Notes: generated by a model from the letters alone, not told the origin. Shown: positions 35,802 through 44,609, numbered from the stretch's first letter. The stretch is 64,000 nucleotides of DNA from Roseinatronobacter sp. S2 (GCF_029581395.1 NZ_CP121113.1:2972001-3036000); one strand, 5' to 3'. Numbers and translations: made by a program.

Positions 35802-36886
35802 GCGAAGAAGACCAGAGTGGCGAAAAGGAATTCGAAGCCACCGAACAAAAGCTGGCCGAACAGCGCCGCAAAGGCGAGGTGCCGCGTTCCACCGACCTGA
35901 ACACGGCGGCAGCGTTTTTCGGCCTGCTGCTGGCCGCAATGGCGCTTGGCCAGATCTCGCTTATACGGATCGGCGAAATTGGCACTGTCATTCTGGACCA
36001 GTCAGACCAGATTTCGACAATGCTGACACAACATGCACGAACCCTGCTGGGCGGGCTGATGGGCAATGTGGCGCTTGCCGCATTGCCGCTGCTGGCGGTC
36101 CCGTTTCTGGTTGTCTGGGCCATGCTGTTTGCCCAACGCGTTGTTATTTTTGCCCCTGAGAAGCTGAAACCCAAGGCATCGCGCGTGTCCGTCCTTGCCA
36201 ATGCCAAGAACAAGTTCGGGCGTAGCGGGCTGTTCGAATTCGCCAAAAGCACCGTAAAGCTGATCATCATTTCGACAGTGCTTTGGGTGTTTCTTATGCA
36301 CAATCTGCCGCTTATTCTGGGCAGCCTGTATCTGACACCGGCATTGGCCACGACAGAACTTCTGGGGCTTGTCATCCGGTTTCTGATGCTTGTGTTTGTC
36401 GTCAAACTTGTCATCGGCGGGATCGATTTTTTCTGGCAACGCGCGGAACACCTGCGCAAAAACCGCATGTCGCATAAGGACATGCGCGATGAAATGAAAC
36501 AATCCGAAGGTGACCCGCACGCCAAGGGTGAACGGCGCAGGCGCGGGCGCGAAATCGCAAGCAACCGCATGCTGGATGCCGTTCCCGACGCCAGCGTCGT
36601 GATCGTCAACCCGACGCATTACGCCGTTGCACTGAAATGGTCACCGCATGAGGCAGGGGCGCCGGTTTGTGTCGCAAAAGGCGTGGACGAAATCGCGCTA
36701 CGCATTCGCGAGCGCGCAAAAGATGCAGGTGTGCCCATCCATTCCGACCCCGTGACGGCACGCGCGCTTTTCGCCAGCATAGAGCTGGAACAGGAAGTGC
36801 AGGCAGAACATTACGCCGCAGTCGCAGCCGCAATCCGGTTTGCCGACACAATGCGCGCGAAAGCACGCAAAGGGCGCTGGTCATGA
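35798..36886 (+). CDS. flhB: Flagellar export switch protein FlhB
   Basis: Controls the change of export substrate from rod/hook to filament proteins. 362 residues: a charged N-terminus (Glu-Lys-Lys/Arg-rich, Thr-Glu-Gln-Lys-Leu), four transmembrane helices between about 35 and 215, and a cytoplasmic domain with the autocleavage site Asn-Pro-Thr-His at 271-274. The stop overlaps the following small gene by 4 nt. Confidence 0.97.
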   Translation: MSEEDQSGEKEFEATEQKLAEQRRKGEVPRSTDLNTAAAFFGLLLAAMALGQISLIRIGEIGTVILDQSDQISTMLTQHARTLLGGLMGNVALAALPLLAVPFLVVWAMLFAQRVVIFAPEKLKPKASRVSVLANAKNKFGRSGLFEFAKSTVKLIIISTVLWVFLMHNLPLILGSLYLTPALATTELLGLVIRFLMLVFVVKLVIGGIDFFWQRAEHLRKNRMSHKDMRDEMKQSEGDPHAKGERRRRGREIASNRMLDAVPDASVVIVNPTHYAVALKWSPHEAGAPVCVAKGVDEIALRIRERAKDAGVPIHSDPVTARALFASIELEQEVQAEHYAAVAAAIRFADTMRAKARKGRWS

Positions 36887-37212
36887 CACAGCACGATCGC
36901 CTTCAGCGGCTTCAGGTTCTTGCGCAGATGATCCGCGACAGGGATATGGCACGTCTGCAAAAACTGGCACAGGCGCGAACGGACACCCGTGATCGCGCCC
37001 AGCGCCTTTTGCAGACTGTTCCGCTTGCGCAGGACCCGACGCTTTTTGCCGCCCGTCAATTGCATGCCAAATGGGCGCAGGAGCAACGCATACGCCTGAA
37101 CCGCACGCTGGCGCTGCAAACCGCGCGCATGATTGAACAGCGCGACAAGACTGCCCGCAGCCATGGACGCGCAGACGTGCTTGCGCGCTTGTGCCGCCAA
37201 AAACCCCGTTAA
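36883..37212 (+). CDS. Small helical flagellar protein, FliJ-like by position
   Basis: 109 residues, almost entirely predicted helix, rich in Arg, Gln, Ala and Leu, with heptad-like spacing of Leu from about residue 8 to 95. No transmembrane segment or cysteine. Its ATG overlaps the flhB stop (ATGA), so it is translated with the export-gate genes. A short, charged coiled coil in a flagellar operon fits FliJ-type export chaperones, but the sequence does not let me confirm homology; FliJ is poorly conserved. It ends tail to tail with the M29 peptidase gene, overlapping it by 4 nt. Confidence 0.6.
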   Translation: MTQHDRLQRLQVLAQMIRDRDMARLQKLAQARTDTRDRAQRLLQTVPLAQDPTLFAARQLHAKWAQEQRIRLNRTLALQTARMIEQRDKTARSHGRADVLARLCRQKPR

Positions 37213-38495
37213 GCGGTGACCCATTCACCCGCGTGCATCAGTGCGACCACTTCGCCGTCCGCCTGCACCCCATCAACGTTCATTTGGCCAGATCCGATCA
37301 TCCAGTCCACATGGATCAGGCTTTCATTGCCGCCCCGCGCCAGAATTTCCTCTTTTGTCAGCGTATCGCCCCCTTCAAGGCAGGACGCATAGCATTGCCC
37401 CATTGCGATATGCGATGCCGCGTTTTCATCAAACAATGTGTTGAAAAACAAATGCCCGCTTTGCGAAACAGGCGAGCTGTGCGGCACAAGCGCCACCTCG
37501 CCCAGCCTTGCGGCCCCTTCATCGGTCGCCAGCATATCGCGCAGCACATCGCCCCCGCAGGTGGCGCGCGCATCCACAGCGCGCCCCGCTTCAAAACGCA
37601 TTTCAATCTCCTCGATCAACGTGCCGTGATGCGACAGGGGTTTTGTCGCGCGCACATAGCCGTCCACGCGCGCCGCATGCGGGGTGGTAAAGACCTCCTC
37701 GGTGGGGATGTTCGGGTTGCACCGCACCCCGTTGCGCGCCACCGATGCCCCGCCCTGCCAGAAATGCCCCTCTGCCAGACCCACCCGCAGGTCGGTGCCG
37801 GGGGCTTGAAAATGCAGGCTGTCAAAACGGGCGGCATTCAACATCTGGCAGCGCCGCGCCAGATTTTCGTTATGCCTGGCCCAGGCCGCAACGGGGTCAG
37901 GCTGGTCAAGCCGCGCTGTCTGGCGGATTGCCTGCGCCAGCAGCGTCAGGGCATCATCGGGTGCATGGTCGGGAAACATGCGCTGCGCCCAATCCGGCGT
38001 CGGGCACGGGATGATCGACCAGTTGATATGAAATCCAGCAATCGGGGCCAGTGCAGGGCGGTATGCCGCAGCATTGGCGCGATTTGCACGCCCGACCTTT
38101 GATGCATCCTGCTGCGCCAGCAAAAAGGGGTCTTCGCCCACAAGTGCCAGGCGCGCGGCGCCGTTCTCATAGGCTTTTGCCATCGCCTCATACAGCCAGT
38201 CGGGGGCCTTGTCGAAACTGGCGTCATGGGCGTGTTGAAACCGCGCCAGCGTCATATCCCGGTCGGCCACAAGCGCGCTGACCAACCCTGCGCCCGCGCG
38301 ATAGGCCTCTGCGGTGATGGCACGCGCCAGCGGAAGCGCCGAAGTCGGGGTGGTCATCACAAGATCCTGCCCCGGTTGCAGATTTAGCCCCACATGCACC
38401 GCCAATCGGGCAAGGCCCGTCAACAAGGACGGGTCAAGCCCGTGTTCTGTGGCAAGCGGCGGGTGGGATGGTGCGGTATCATCGGTCATGCGCAT
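37209..38495 (-). CDS. M29 family aminopeptidase
   Basis: 428 residues, the usual length of clan MQ, family M29 metallo-aminopeptidases (AmpS/PepS, aminopeptidase T). Expected ligand motifs are present: Pro-Thr-Glu-Glu-Val-Phe-Thr near residue 263, a second Glu near 330 (Gly-Glu-Val-Ala-Leu-Val-Pro-His-Ser), and His-Val-Asp-Trp-Met-Ile-Gly near 397. It is cytoplasmic, with broad N-terminal amino acid release. It lies 73 nt after fliL at the end of the leftward flagellar operon, with no terminator visible between, so it may be co-transcribed with it; nothing ties it to flagella by function. Confidence 0.88.
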   Translation of the reverse strand: MRMTDDTAPSHPPLATEHGLDPSLLTGLARLAVHVGLNLQPGQDLVMTTPTSALPLARAITAEAYRAGAGLVSALVADRDMTLARFQHAHDASFDKAPDWLYEAMAKAYENGAARLALVGEDPFLLAQQDASKVGRANRANAAAYRPALAPIAGFHINWSIIPCPTPDWAQRMFPDHAPDDALTLLAQAIRQTARLDQPDPVAAWARHNENLARRCQMLNAARFDSLHFQAPGTDLRVGLAEGHFWQGGASVARNGVRCNPNIPTEEVFTTPHAARVDGYVRATKPLSHHGTLIEEIEMRFEAGRAVDARATCGGDVLRDMLATDEGAARLGEVALVPHSSPVSQSGHLFFNTLFDENAASHIAMGQCYASCLEGGDTLTKEEILARGGNESLIHVDWMIGSGQMNVDGVQADGEVVALMHAGEWVTA

Positions 38496-38568
38496 GGGCC
38501 TTCAGATTATGGCGATTCCCCATGAAGCTGGTCCAGCCCCCCGCGAAGGTCAAGGGCACAAGACGCGT

Positions 38569-39033
38569 TCAGGCACCACTGCGCAGAATATCCGTAATCA
38601 ACACCCCTACCACCGCCTCGCGCCCCAGCAAATTTTGCCCGGTTTCCAACAAGGCCTGACGAAGAAGCGTCATGTTATTGTTCGAGGTGAACATACCGTC
38701 AAAACCGCCGCTATTGGCATGGTCGAACATGACCTGCAAAAAGCGGTCGCGCAGCCTTGGCTCGTTGTGCAGAACCGCATCTTGTTGTGCGCCAGCCACC
38801 TCCAGTGTCAGTGACATGACGATGACAGAAACGATCCTGTCCCCGTCCAGCAACGGGACCATGAACTGATTTTTCATGTCATATAGCGTAACGTCAAGCT
38901 GGCTTATGTCCGGAAGCGGTATGTCCTGGGCGGTCACGTCGACCGGGTCCGGCAGCGGGCGCAGCCACAGACCGGCACCGATGCCACCGGCCATGCCCAG
39001 CACGATAAGTAGGATTGGTATCAGCTTTGCCAT
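38569..39033 (-). CDS. fliL: Flagellar basal-body-associated protein FliL
   Basis: 154 residues with one N-terminal membrane anchor (about residues 4-24) and a periplasmic domain. FliL rings surround stator units and support torque. The sequence is divergent, and the assignment rests on size, topology, the pattern around Tyr-Asp-Met-Lys-Asn-Gln-Phe-Met-Val-Pro-Leu and the C-terminal Leu-Ile-Thr-Asp-Ile-Leu typical of FliL, plus its position after flgH. Confidence 0.75.
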   Translation of the reverse strand: MAKLIPILLIVLGMAGGIGAGLWLRPLPDPVDVTAQDIPLPDISQLDVTLYDMKNQFMVPLLDGDRIVSVIVMSLTLEVAGAQQDAVLHNEPRLRDRFLQVMFDHANSGGFDGMFTSNNNMTLLRQALLETGQNLLGREAVVGVLITDILRSGA

Positions 39034-39058
39034 GGTGCCCCCTTTTGCGCCAGCATCG

Positions 39059-39802
39059 TCAGAACGGTGCCAGAATATCTATGATCTGCTCGCCATAGCG
39101 CGGCTGTTGCATGGTCGAAATCACCCCGCGCCCCCCATAGGAAATTCGCGCGCCGGCGATCTTGTCATAGGTGATCTCATTCTGGCGCGAGATGTCGGTT
39201 GGTCGCACAAAGCCCGTCACCAGCAATTCGCGCAATTCATGATTGACGCGGACTTCCTGACGCCCTTCGATCCGCAACACGCCATTTGGCAGGACCTCCA
39301 CAACAGTTGAGGCCACACGCAAGGTCAGCTTTTCATTGCGCCGGACCGAACCATTTCCCGCAAAGCTGCTGCCACTGTTGGTTTCAATGCCGGCACCGAT
39401 ACTGAAGCCGCCTTCATTCTTGCGGTCGATCGCCTGTGGTATGCCAAAGAATTGCGGAACCGCCATGCTGCTGGACCCCGTGCGCCCGCGCGACGTGTTG
39501 TTCGATATCTCGGCGCTGTCATTTATTTCGATCACAACGGTCATGATATCGCCTTGCCGTCCGGCCCTGCGATCACCCAGAAGGGACCGCTGGCTTACCG
39601 ACCACAGCGATGAGGGCGCGGCGGGCGAACGCGGTTCGCTGGTCTCGGGCAGCGGCACACGGTACAGGGCCGCATGCTCCACGCTTTGATCAGGTGCGCT
39701 GAAGGCGGGGGCGCGGCCCACTTCGCTAAGCGGTTGGCACGCTGTCAGCATAACCCCGCCAAGCATGATTGCGATCCGGCGCAGGGAAGATGTCTTGTTC
39801 AT
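39059..39802 (-). CDS. flgH: Flagellar L-ring protein FlgH
   Basis: Outer-membrane L-ring subunit. 247 residues with a lipoprotein signal peptide ending in Leu-Thr-Ala-Cys (Cys22). The conserved core has Gly-Asp-Ile-Met-Thr-Val-Val-Ile-Glu-Ile-Asn-Asp, Gly-Ser-Ser-Phe-Ala-Gly-Asn-Gly near the middle, and Arg-Val-Asn-Glu/His...Val-Arg-Pro-Thr-Asp-Ile-Ser-Arg-Gln-Asn toward the end. It follows flgA by 24 nt. Confidence 0.95.
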   Translation of the reverse strand: MNKTSSLRRIAIMLGGVMLTACQPLSEVGRAPAFSAPDQSVEHAALYRVPLPETSEPRSPAAPSSLWSVSQRSLLGDRRAGRQGDIMTVVIEINDSAEISNNTSRGRTGSSSMAVPQFFGIPQAIDRKNEGGFSIGAGIETNSGSSFAGNGSVRRNEKLTLRVASTVVEVLPNGVLRIEGRQEVRVNHELRELLVTGFVRPTDISRQNEITYDKIAGARISYGGRGVISTMQQPRYGEQIIDILAPF

Positions 39803-39826
39803 GATACCCTCATGGATATGTATATA

Positions 39827-40261
39827 TTATCTTAGTGACTGGCGCTGAGCGCCGACTTCCACAACGCCGGAATGCAGAACCTTGCCTTGCACCGACTGGC
39901 GCGATGCCAGGTTCATGACACTGATCTGATCCCCGATGGCACCGCGCCCCAGTGCGCGCCCTTCTGTCACGATGGTCAGCGGCCCGCGGCGATACATCAC
40001 CTGAACCATGTCATTGCGTTCCACCACAGCCGCGGGGCCAAGTTCTGACAGACGCACCGGACGCCCCGGATAGATGGCAACGCGTGTTTCCAGCCCGATT
40101 GCCTGATCTGCGGTGGTGGCCGCGCCGATAATTGTGCCGTCCTGCAAAATGACATCGCCCACATCAATGACTTCTGCCGCGCGGATCAGTCGGGTCGCAA
40201 CCAGTGACTGGCCCAGCGCGATGTCTGGTAAAACAAGCAGCAGTATCAAGATAATCCGCAT
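39827..40261 (-). CDS. flgA: Flagellar P-ring assembly protein FlgA
   Basis: A 144-residue periplasmic chaperone for P-ring (FlgI) assembly, with a signal peptide (Leu-Leu-Leu-Val-Leu-Pro...Ala-Leu-Gly). The SAF-domain pattern is visible: Gly-Arg-Pro-Val-Arg near residue 75 and Val-Met-Asn-Leu-Ala-Ser-Arg-Gln-Ser-Val-Gln-Gly near 120. It is shorter than enterobacterial FlgA (about 219 residues), lacking the N-terminal domain, as in many Alphaproteobacteria. The start overlaps the flgG stop by one base (TGATG). flgI is not in the window. Confidence 0.9.
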   Translation of the reverse strand: MRIILILLLVLPDIALGQSLVATRLIRAAEVIDVGDVILQDGTIIGAATTADQAIGLETRVAIYPGRPVRLSELGPAAVVERNDMVQVMYRRGPLTIVTEGRALGRGAIGDQISVMNLASRQSVQGKVLHSGVVEVGAQRQSLR

Positions 40262-41046
40262 CAGCGCACCTGCGTCGTTGCGCCCATCATCTGGTCGACC
40301 GCAGTAATCACCTTGGAATTCAGTTCATACCCGCGCTGCGCCTTGATGAGTTCCGTCATTTCGCGCACCGGATCGACCGAGCTTTCCTCCAGATAGCCCT
40401 GGCGCACTGTGCCCAGCCCGTCTGTGCCGGGTGCGGCATCAAACCCCGGCCCCGACGCTTCGGTTTCCAAAAACAGGTTCGAGCCGATGGCTTCCAGACC
40501 CTTTTCATTGGCAAAACCCGTCAGGGTAAGCTGGCCCAGCAACTGGGGCTGCACCTGTCCAGTGAAATAGGCGTATATCTCGCCCTCGGCATTGATGGAA
40601 ATTGCGCGCGCATCATTGGGGATGACGATGCCGGGTGTCACCTCGAACCCTTCGGAATTGACAATCAGCCCGTCACCTGTGCGTTTCATCGCACCGTCAC
40701 GGGTAAATGCGGCCTGTCCGTCCGGCAGGGTGACCGACAAGAACCCCTTCCCTTCGATCGCGATGTCCAGATCACCGTTGGTCTGGGCCAGTGCACCTTG
40801 TTGAATAAGCATGCTGACCGCCGCAGGCCGCACCCCCAGCCCAAGCTGGATACCTGTGGGCAGCACGGTTCCGTCGGCCGCGTTTATTGATCCCGCGCGT
40901 GCAAATTGCTGGTAATGCAAATCCGCGAATTCAGCACGGCGGGCATTATAGCCAGAGGTGCTCATATTGGCGAGGTTGTTGGAAATGGTGTCAACGCGCA
41001 TCTGCTGCGCGCTCATTCCCGTGGCGGCGATATGAAGCGCTTTCAT
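40261..41046 (-). CDS. flgG: Flagellar distal rod protein FlgG
   Basis: 261 residues, standard length for FlgG. The N-terminal rod motif Met-Ser-Ala-Gln-Gln-Met-Arg-Val-Asp-Thr-Ile-Ser-Asn-Asn-Leu-Ala-Asn is followed by Ser-Gly-Tyr-Asn, and the C-terminal Leu-Ile-Lys-Ala-Gln-Arg-Gly-Tyr-Glu-Leu-Asn-Ser-Lys is diagnostic. It builds the distal rod between FlgF and the hook and lies 19 nt after flgF. Confidence 0.97.
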   Translation of the reverse strand: MKALHIAATGMSAQQMRVDTISNNLANMSTSGYNARRAEFADLHYQQFARAGSINAADGTVLPTGIQLGLGVRPAAVSMLIQQGALAQTNGDLDIAIEGKGFLSVTLPDGQAAFTRDGAMKRTGDGLIVNSEGFEVTPGIVIPNDARAISINAEGEIYAYFTGQVQPQLLGQLTLTGFANEKGLEAIGSNLFLETEASGPGFDAAPGTDGLGTVRQGYLEESSVDPVREMTELIKAQRGYELNSKVITAVDQMMGATTQVR

Positions 41047-41065
41047 TGATCAATCCTTTTCATCA

Positions 41066-41782
41066 CTATCGGCCCAGCGTCTGGATCACATTCTTGATCC
41101 GGTCATCTTCGCGTTCCAGCAGGCGTTGGCCTTGTTCATAGGCACGCTGCACATCGATCATCCGCGCCATCTCGGTCATGGGGTCCACGTTTGATCCTTC
41201 GACAAAGCCCTGACGCAGGCGCGGTTGCAAAACCGGCTCCACATCGCCATCGACGGCAAACAAGGTGCCTGCCGCGCGGGTCACGGTGACCGGGTCCACC
41301 GGCTGAACCAGACCGACCTGCGCGAAGGGCTGGCCATCGGCGGAAAACGTCCCGTCCCCTGCCATGACAATCGAGCGGGCATCGGGGGGCACAAAAATCG
41401 GGGCACCACCTGCATCCAGCAGGAAATGCCCGTCCATATTGACCAATTCGCCCGCTTCATTCGGGGTGAACATGCCCGCGCGCGTAAGCCGCATGCCTTG
41501 CGGGGTTTCCAGCTGGAAAAACCCGTCCCCTTCGATGGCAAGATCGAAATCGCCATTCGTCTGCGTCAGTTCACCTTGGGTCTGAAATGTGTGGCGCGTA
41601 TTTCCCAGCGCCATGGACAGGGATGTGTCCTGCCCCTGCCCGCCCACCACGAATTCGGAAAACACCAGACCTTCGCGACGATACCCCGTCGTAGATGTAT
41701 TGGCGATGTTATGCGCGATGACCTGCATTTCGCGTGCCAAACCCGAAAGGCGTGTCAATGTGACATATGAGGGATTATCCAT
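41066..41782 (-). CDS. flgF: Flagellar proximal rod protein FlgF
   Basis: 238 residues from the ATG that overlaps the fliQ stop by one base (TGATG). The rod motif Ile-Ala-His-Asn-Ile-Ala-Asn-Thr-Ser-Thr-Thr-Gly-Tyr-Arg-Arg-Glu-Gly and the C-terminal Met-Ile-Asp-Val-Gln-Arg-Ala-Tyr-Glu-Gln-Gly are typical. The frame remains open for 76 more codons upstream inside fliQ, but those residues (Cys/His/Asp-rich) are unrelated to rod proteins. Confidence 0.94.
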   Translation of the reverse strand: MDNPSYVTLTRLSGLAREMQVIAHNIANTSTTGYRREGLVFSEFVVGGQGQDTSLSMALGNTRHTFQTQGELTQTNGDFDLAIEGDGFFQLETPQGMRLTRAGMFTPNEAGELVNMDGHFLLDAGGAPIFVPPDARSIVMAGDGTFSADGQPFAQVGLVQPVDPVTVTRAAGTLFAVDGDVEPVLQPRLRQGFVEGSNVDPMTEMARMIDVQRAYEQGQRLLEREDDRIKNVIQTLGR

Positions 41783-42051
41783 CACATACGCCCCGCGATC
41801 AGGGGGATGATCTGGTCGTGAAAGAAAGAAACAAGGGTTGCGGTCATGAAACTCATCGACACCCAGAACACGACCACAATGGCCGCCAGTTTCGGAACAA
41901 ATGTCAGGGTCATTTCCTGAATGGAGGTCAGCGCCTGAAACAACCCGACAGTCACGCCCGCAACCAGCGCAGCGGTCAGGATGGGAATGGAAATCAGCGT
42001 CGCGACCCAAAGGCCCTGCCGCAATGTGTCAAAGAAAACCGCTTCATTCAT
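41782..42051 (-). CDS. fliQ: Flagellar export gate protein FliQ
   Basis: 89 residues with two transmembrane helices separated by a short loop, the FliQ layout. Conserved Ala-Leu-Thr-Ser-Ile-Gln-Glu-Met-Thr-Leu-Thr-Phe-Val-Pro-Lys lies near residues 40-54. It sits within rod genes, between fliE and flgF, as in many Rhodobacteraceae flagellar clusters. Confidence 0.95.
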   Translation of the reverse strand: MNEAVFFDTLRQGLWVATLISIPILTAALVAGVTVGLFQALTSIQEMTLTFVPKLAAIVVVFWVSMSFMTATLVSFFHDQIIPLIAGRM

Positions 42052-42054
42052 GGC

Positions 42055-42354
42055 TCAGACCGGCATCCGAAGGATTTCGAGATACGCCTCGACCACCTTG
42101 TTGCGCACGGCAATGGCGGTTTCGACAGCCAGTTCGGTGGCGGCCACCGCTTCAACCAGCGCATGCGGGTTCGCGCCAGAAACCATGGAACTGGTCGCAG
42201 CCGTGTCCGCCTGTCGCAAGGTTTCAGTGAAACTGGCCATCTGTGCGCCAAAAGCCGCTTCGGCACGCGGGGTTGCGCCCGCTTTCGGGGCGGGGGCGGC
42301 GGCGTTGCGCGCCAGATCATAGCTTTGAACAGCAATACTTGTAGGGATATTCAT
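42055..42354 (-). CDS. fliE: Flagellar MS-ring/rod junction protein FliE
   Basis: 99 residues, the usual length. The C-terminal half has the family pattern Ala-Val-Ala-Ala-Thr-Glu-Leu-Ala-Val-Glu-Thr-Ala-Ile-Ala-Val-Arg-Asn-Lys-Val and Ala-Tyr-Leu-Glu-Ile, with the terminal Met-Pro-Val. It joins the rod to the MS ring and gate. It is 3 nt from fliQ and 16 nt from flgC. Confidence 0.95.
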   Translation of the reverse strand: MNIPTSIAVQSYDLARNAAAPAPKAGATPRAEAAFGAQMASFTETLRQADTAATSSMVSGANPHALVEAVAATELAVETAIAVRNKVVEAYLEILRMPV

Positions 42355-42370
42355 CTTCTAGGTCCTTTTT

Positions 42371-42763
42371 TCAACGGCGCAGCAGGTCAAGCAGGCCCTG
42401 CGACATTTGCCGCGCCTGATCGAACATGCGTAAATTGGCCTCATAACTGCGCCCTGCTTCGCGCGCGTCTGCGATTTCGATCATCCGGTCGACGGACGAT
42501 CCGTCATAATACCCCTGCTCATCTGCCAGCGCGTGGCCCGGATCATAGATGCGCGGCAACTCCGCGCGATCCAGCGTGACGGGGCCTACATTCACACGGG
42601 TCAATCCGGTGACCCGGTCGATCGCTGTTTGAAAATCAATGGTTTTGCGACGGTAGCCGGGCGTATCGGCATTCGCGATATTCTCCGATACATGCCGCAA
42701 ACGCCGCGATTGCGCTTCCATTCCCGAAGCCGCCACGGAAAAGACGCCGAACAGATCAGCCAT
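42371..42763 (-). CDS. flgC: Flagellar proximal rod protein FlgC
   Basis: 130 residues. The N-terminal rod motif Arg-Leu-Arg-His-Val-Ser-Glu-Asn-Ile-Ala-Asn-Ala-Asp-Thr-Pro-Gly-Tyr-Arg-Arg and the C-terminal Ala-Gly-Arg-Ser-Tyr-Glu-Ala-Asn-Leu fit FlgC. It follows flgB by 11 nt. Confidence 0.94.
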   Translation of the reverse strand: MADLFGVFSVAASGMEAQSRRLRHVSENIANADTPGYRRKTIDFQTAIDRVTGLTRVNVGPVTLDRAELPRIYDPGHALADEQGYYDGSSVDRMIEIADAREAGRSYEANLRMFDQARQMSQGLLDLLRR

Positions 42764-42774
42764 GTTCTGCCCCC

Positions 42775-43155
42775 CTAATTCCCAAGTGCCGTGCGTAGAA
42801 TGCTGCGCGCCGAGGAATAGACCGACAGTGCCATGTCATGGCTTTGGCGGGTTTCGGCGGCCCGCATCATCTGGTGTTCCAATGAGACAGTGTTGCCATT
42901 CGGGGCGCGGGTGGTCGTCGTCGGATCAATCCGCGCCGAGGGCACATTGCTGCCCGCGTCAAAGCCCAGATGGCCCGCCCGCGTGGCCCGCATCGACAGC
43001 CCGTCGCCATAGGTGGCCCCAAAACTGGGCAGATCACGCGCCTGATAGCCGGGCGTGTCGGCATGGGCGACGTTTTCAGAAATCACAACCTGCCGCGCCG
43101 CAGCGTGGCGGGCCATCTGCTGCGCCATGCGCATAACATCGGGTAGTTCGAACAT
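42775..43155 (-). CDS. flgB: Flagellar proximal rod protein FlgB
   Basis: 126 residues from the ATG at 43155. Rod motif Val-Ile-Ser-Glu-Asn-Val-Ala-His-Ala-Asp-Thr-Pro-Gly-Tyr-Gln-Ala-Arg-Asp-Leu and the C-terminal Ser-Ile-Leu-Arg-Thr-Ala-Leu-Gly fit FlgB. An ATG six codons upstream has no ribosome-binding site, whereas GGGAGA precedes 43155. First gene of the nine-gene leftward flagellar operon; the 104 nt to fliI form a divergent promoter region. Confidence 0.93.
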   Translation of the reverse strand: MFELPDVMRMAQQMARHAAARQVVISENVAHADTPGYQARDLPSFGATYGDGLSMRATRAGHLGFDAGSNVPSARIDPTTTTRAPNGNTVSLEHQMMRAAETRQSHDMALSVYSSARSILRTALGN

Positions 43156-43259
43156 GAGGGTTTCTCCCGTCATTTGAATACACCCATCCTTAAGACTGAT
43201 TCGCTTAAAGATCGGTAACCAGACATCGAGAAATCGGCCGAAACAGCGAAAGGAACGGG

Positions 43260-44609
43260 ATGAACCATCTGGATTTGCTGCGCGCAGAGGTCATGAATAT
43301 GCGGGTTGTGCGCATTTCAGGGCGCATCACACGCATCGACGGGCAGTCACTTGGGATTGCCGGGTTGGTCAGTGACGCGCGAATCGGTGATTGGCTGAAA
43401 GTCACCGCACAGGATGGAACGCATGTTTATGCCGAAATTCTGCGCATGACCGAAACCGATGTCATCGCGCTGCCCGACGGGCCCTGCGACGGGCTGACAA
43501 TCGGGGACCGCGCAGAATTGATCGGCCCGCGCGGGCTTGCGCCCGATGACAGCTGGATCGGTCGCGTGATTGACCCCTATGGCCTGCCTTTGGATGGCCG
43601 CCCGTTACTGCAAGGGCCTGTCGCGCGCACCCTGCGCCAGCCCCCGCCCGAGCCTGCACGGCGCGGGCGGCTTGGGGCGCGGCTGAACACCGGAATGGCC
43701 GTTTTCAACACGCTGCTGCCACTGGTCGAGGGGCAGCGCATTGGCCTGTTTGCAGGGTCTGGTGTGGGGAAATCCATGTTGCTGGGCAATTTTGCCCGCA
43801 ACATGCAGGCAGATGTGGTGGTGATTGCCTTGATTGGCGAGCGGGGGCGCGAACTGCGCGACTTCATCGAAGATGTGCTTGGCCCCGAAGGGATGGCGCG
43901 GTCGGTTGTGGTGACGGCCACTTCGGACCAGCCACCGCTGACGCGCAGGCGCTGTGCGGCCGCTGCCATGTGCGTGGCCGAGCATTTTCGCGATCAGGGC
44001 AAGCAGGTGCTGTATCTGGCCGACAGCATTACACGGCTGGCCGAGGCCCATCGCGAAGTCGCCTTGTCAGCCGGCGAAGAGGCCAGCCTGCGCGGATTTC
44101 CACCATCAACCGCGCATCAGATCATGGCACTGGCCGAACGCGCTGGCCCCGGACTGGACGGGGTGGGCGCGATCACGGGGATATTCACGGTTCTGGTGGC
44201 GGGGTCCGATATGGAAGAACCCGTAGCCGACATTCTGCGCGGCGTGCTGGACGGACATGTGGTGATGGACCGCGCCATTGCCGAGCGCGGGCGTTTTCCC
44301 GCGATAGATGTACTGCGCTCTGTCAGTCGCGCCCTGCCCAAAGCGGCAACGCCGGAAGAAAACGCGCGAATATCAGAAGCGCGCCGCATGCTGGGGGCCT
44401 ATGACCGCGCGGAAATGATGGTGCAGGCCGGGCTTTATGAAACCGGCACCGACCCGCTTGTGGACCGCGCGATCAAGGTCTGGCCCGCGCTGGACGCATT
44501 TGTGGGCGAAGCTGCACCGGGCGGGATACGTCAGGCCTTTGCCAGACTGGCGATCTGCCTGGACCCGCCTGCGCAACTTAATCCCGGCGCCACCAAGGTA
44601 AAAAAATAA
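43260..44609 (+). CDS. fliI: Flagellum-specific ATPase FliI
   Basis: 449-residue AAA-like ATPase of the F1-beta type that energises substrate unfolding and chaperone release at the export gate. Walker A Gly-Ser-Gly-Val-Gly-Lys-Ser lies at 166-172, Walker B with Val-Leu-Tyr-Leu-Ala-Asp-Ser near 255, and Ile-Gly-Glu-Arg-Gly-Arg-Glu-Leu between them. AAGGA precedes the ATG. It is transcribed away from flgB and alone; fliH and fliJ are not next to it. Confidence 0.96.
   Translation: MNHLDLLRAEVMNMRVVRISGRITRIDGQSLGIAGLVSDARIGDWLKVTAQDGTHVYAEILRMTETDVIALPDGPCDGLTIGDRAELIGPRGLAPDDSWIGRVIDPYGLPLDGRPLLQGPVARTLRQPPPEPARRGRLGARLNTGMAVFNTLLPLVEGQRIGLFAGSGVGKSMLLGNFARNMQADVVVIALIGERGRELRDFIEDVLGPEGMARSVVVTATSDQPPLTRRRCAAAAMCVAEHFRDQGKQVLYLADSITRLAEAHREVALSAGEEASLRGFPPSTAHQIMALAERAGPGLDGVGAITGIFTVLVAGSDMEEPVADILRGVLDGHVVMDRAIAERGRFPAIDVLRSVSRALPKAATPEENARISEARRMLGAYDRAEMMVQAGLYETGTDPLVDRAIKVWPALDAFVGEAAPGGIRQAFARLAICLDPPAQLNPGATKVKK

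Noticed and set aside
43190..43208. Possible CtrA site (TTAA...TTAA) between flgB and fliI
   Set aside because: The two TTAA halves are 11 nt apart; CtrA sites have a 7-nt spacer. Without the right spacing the match is weak.
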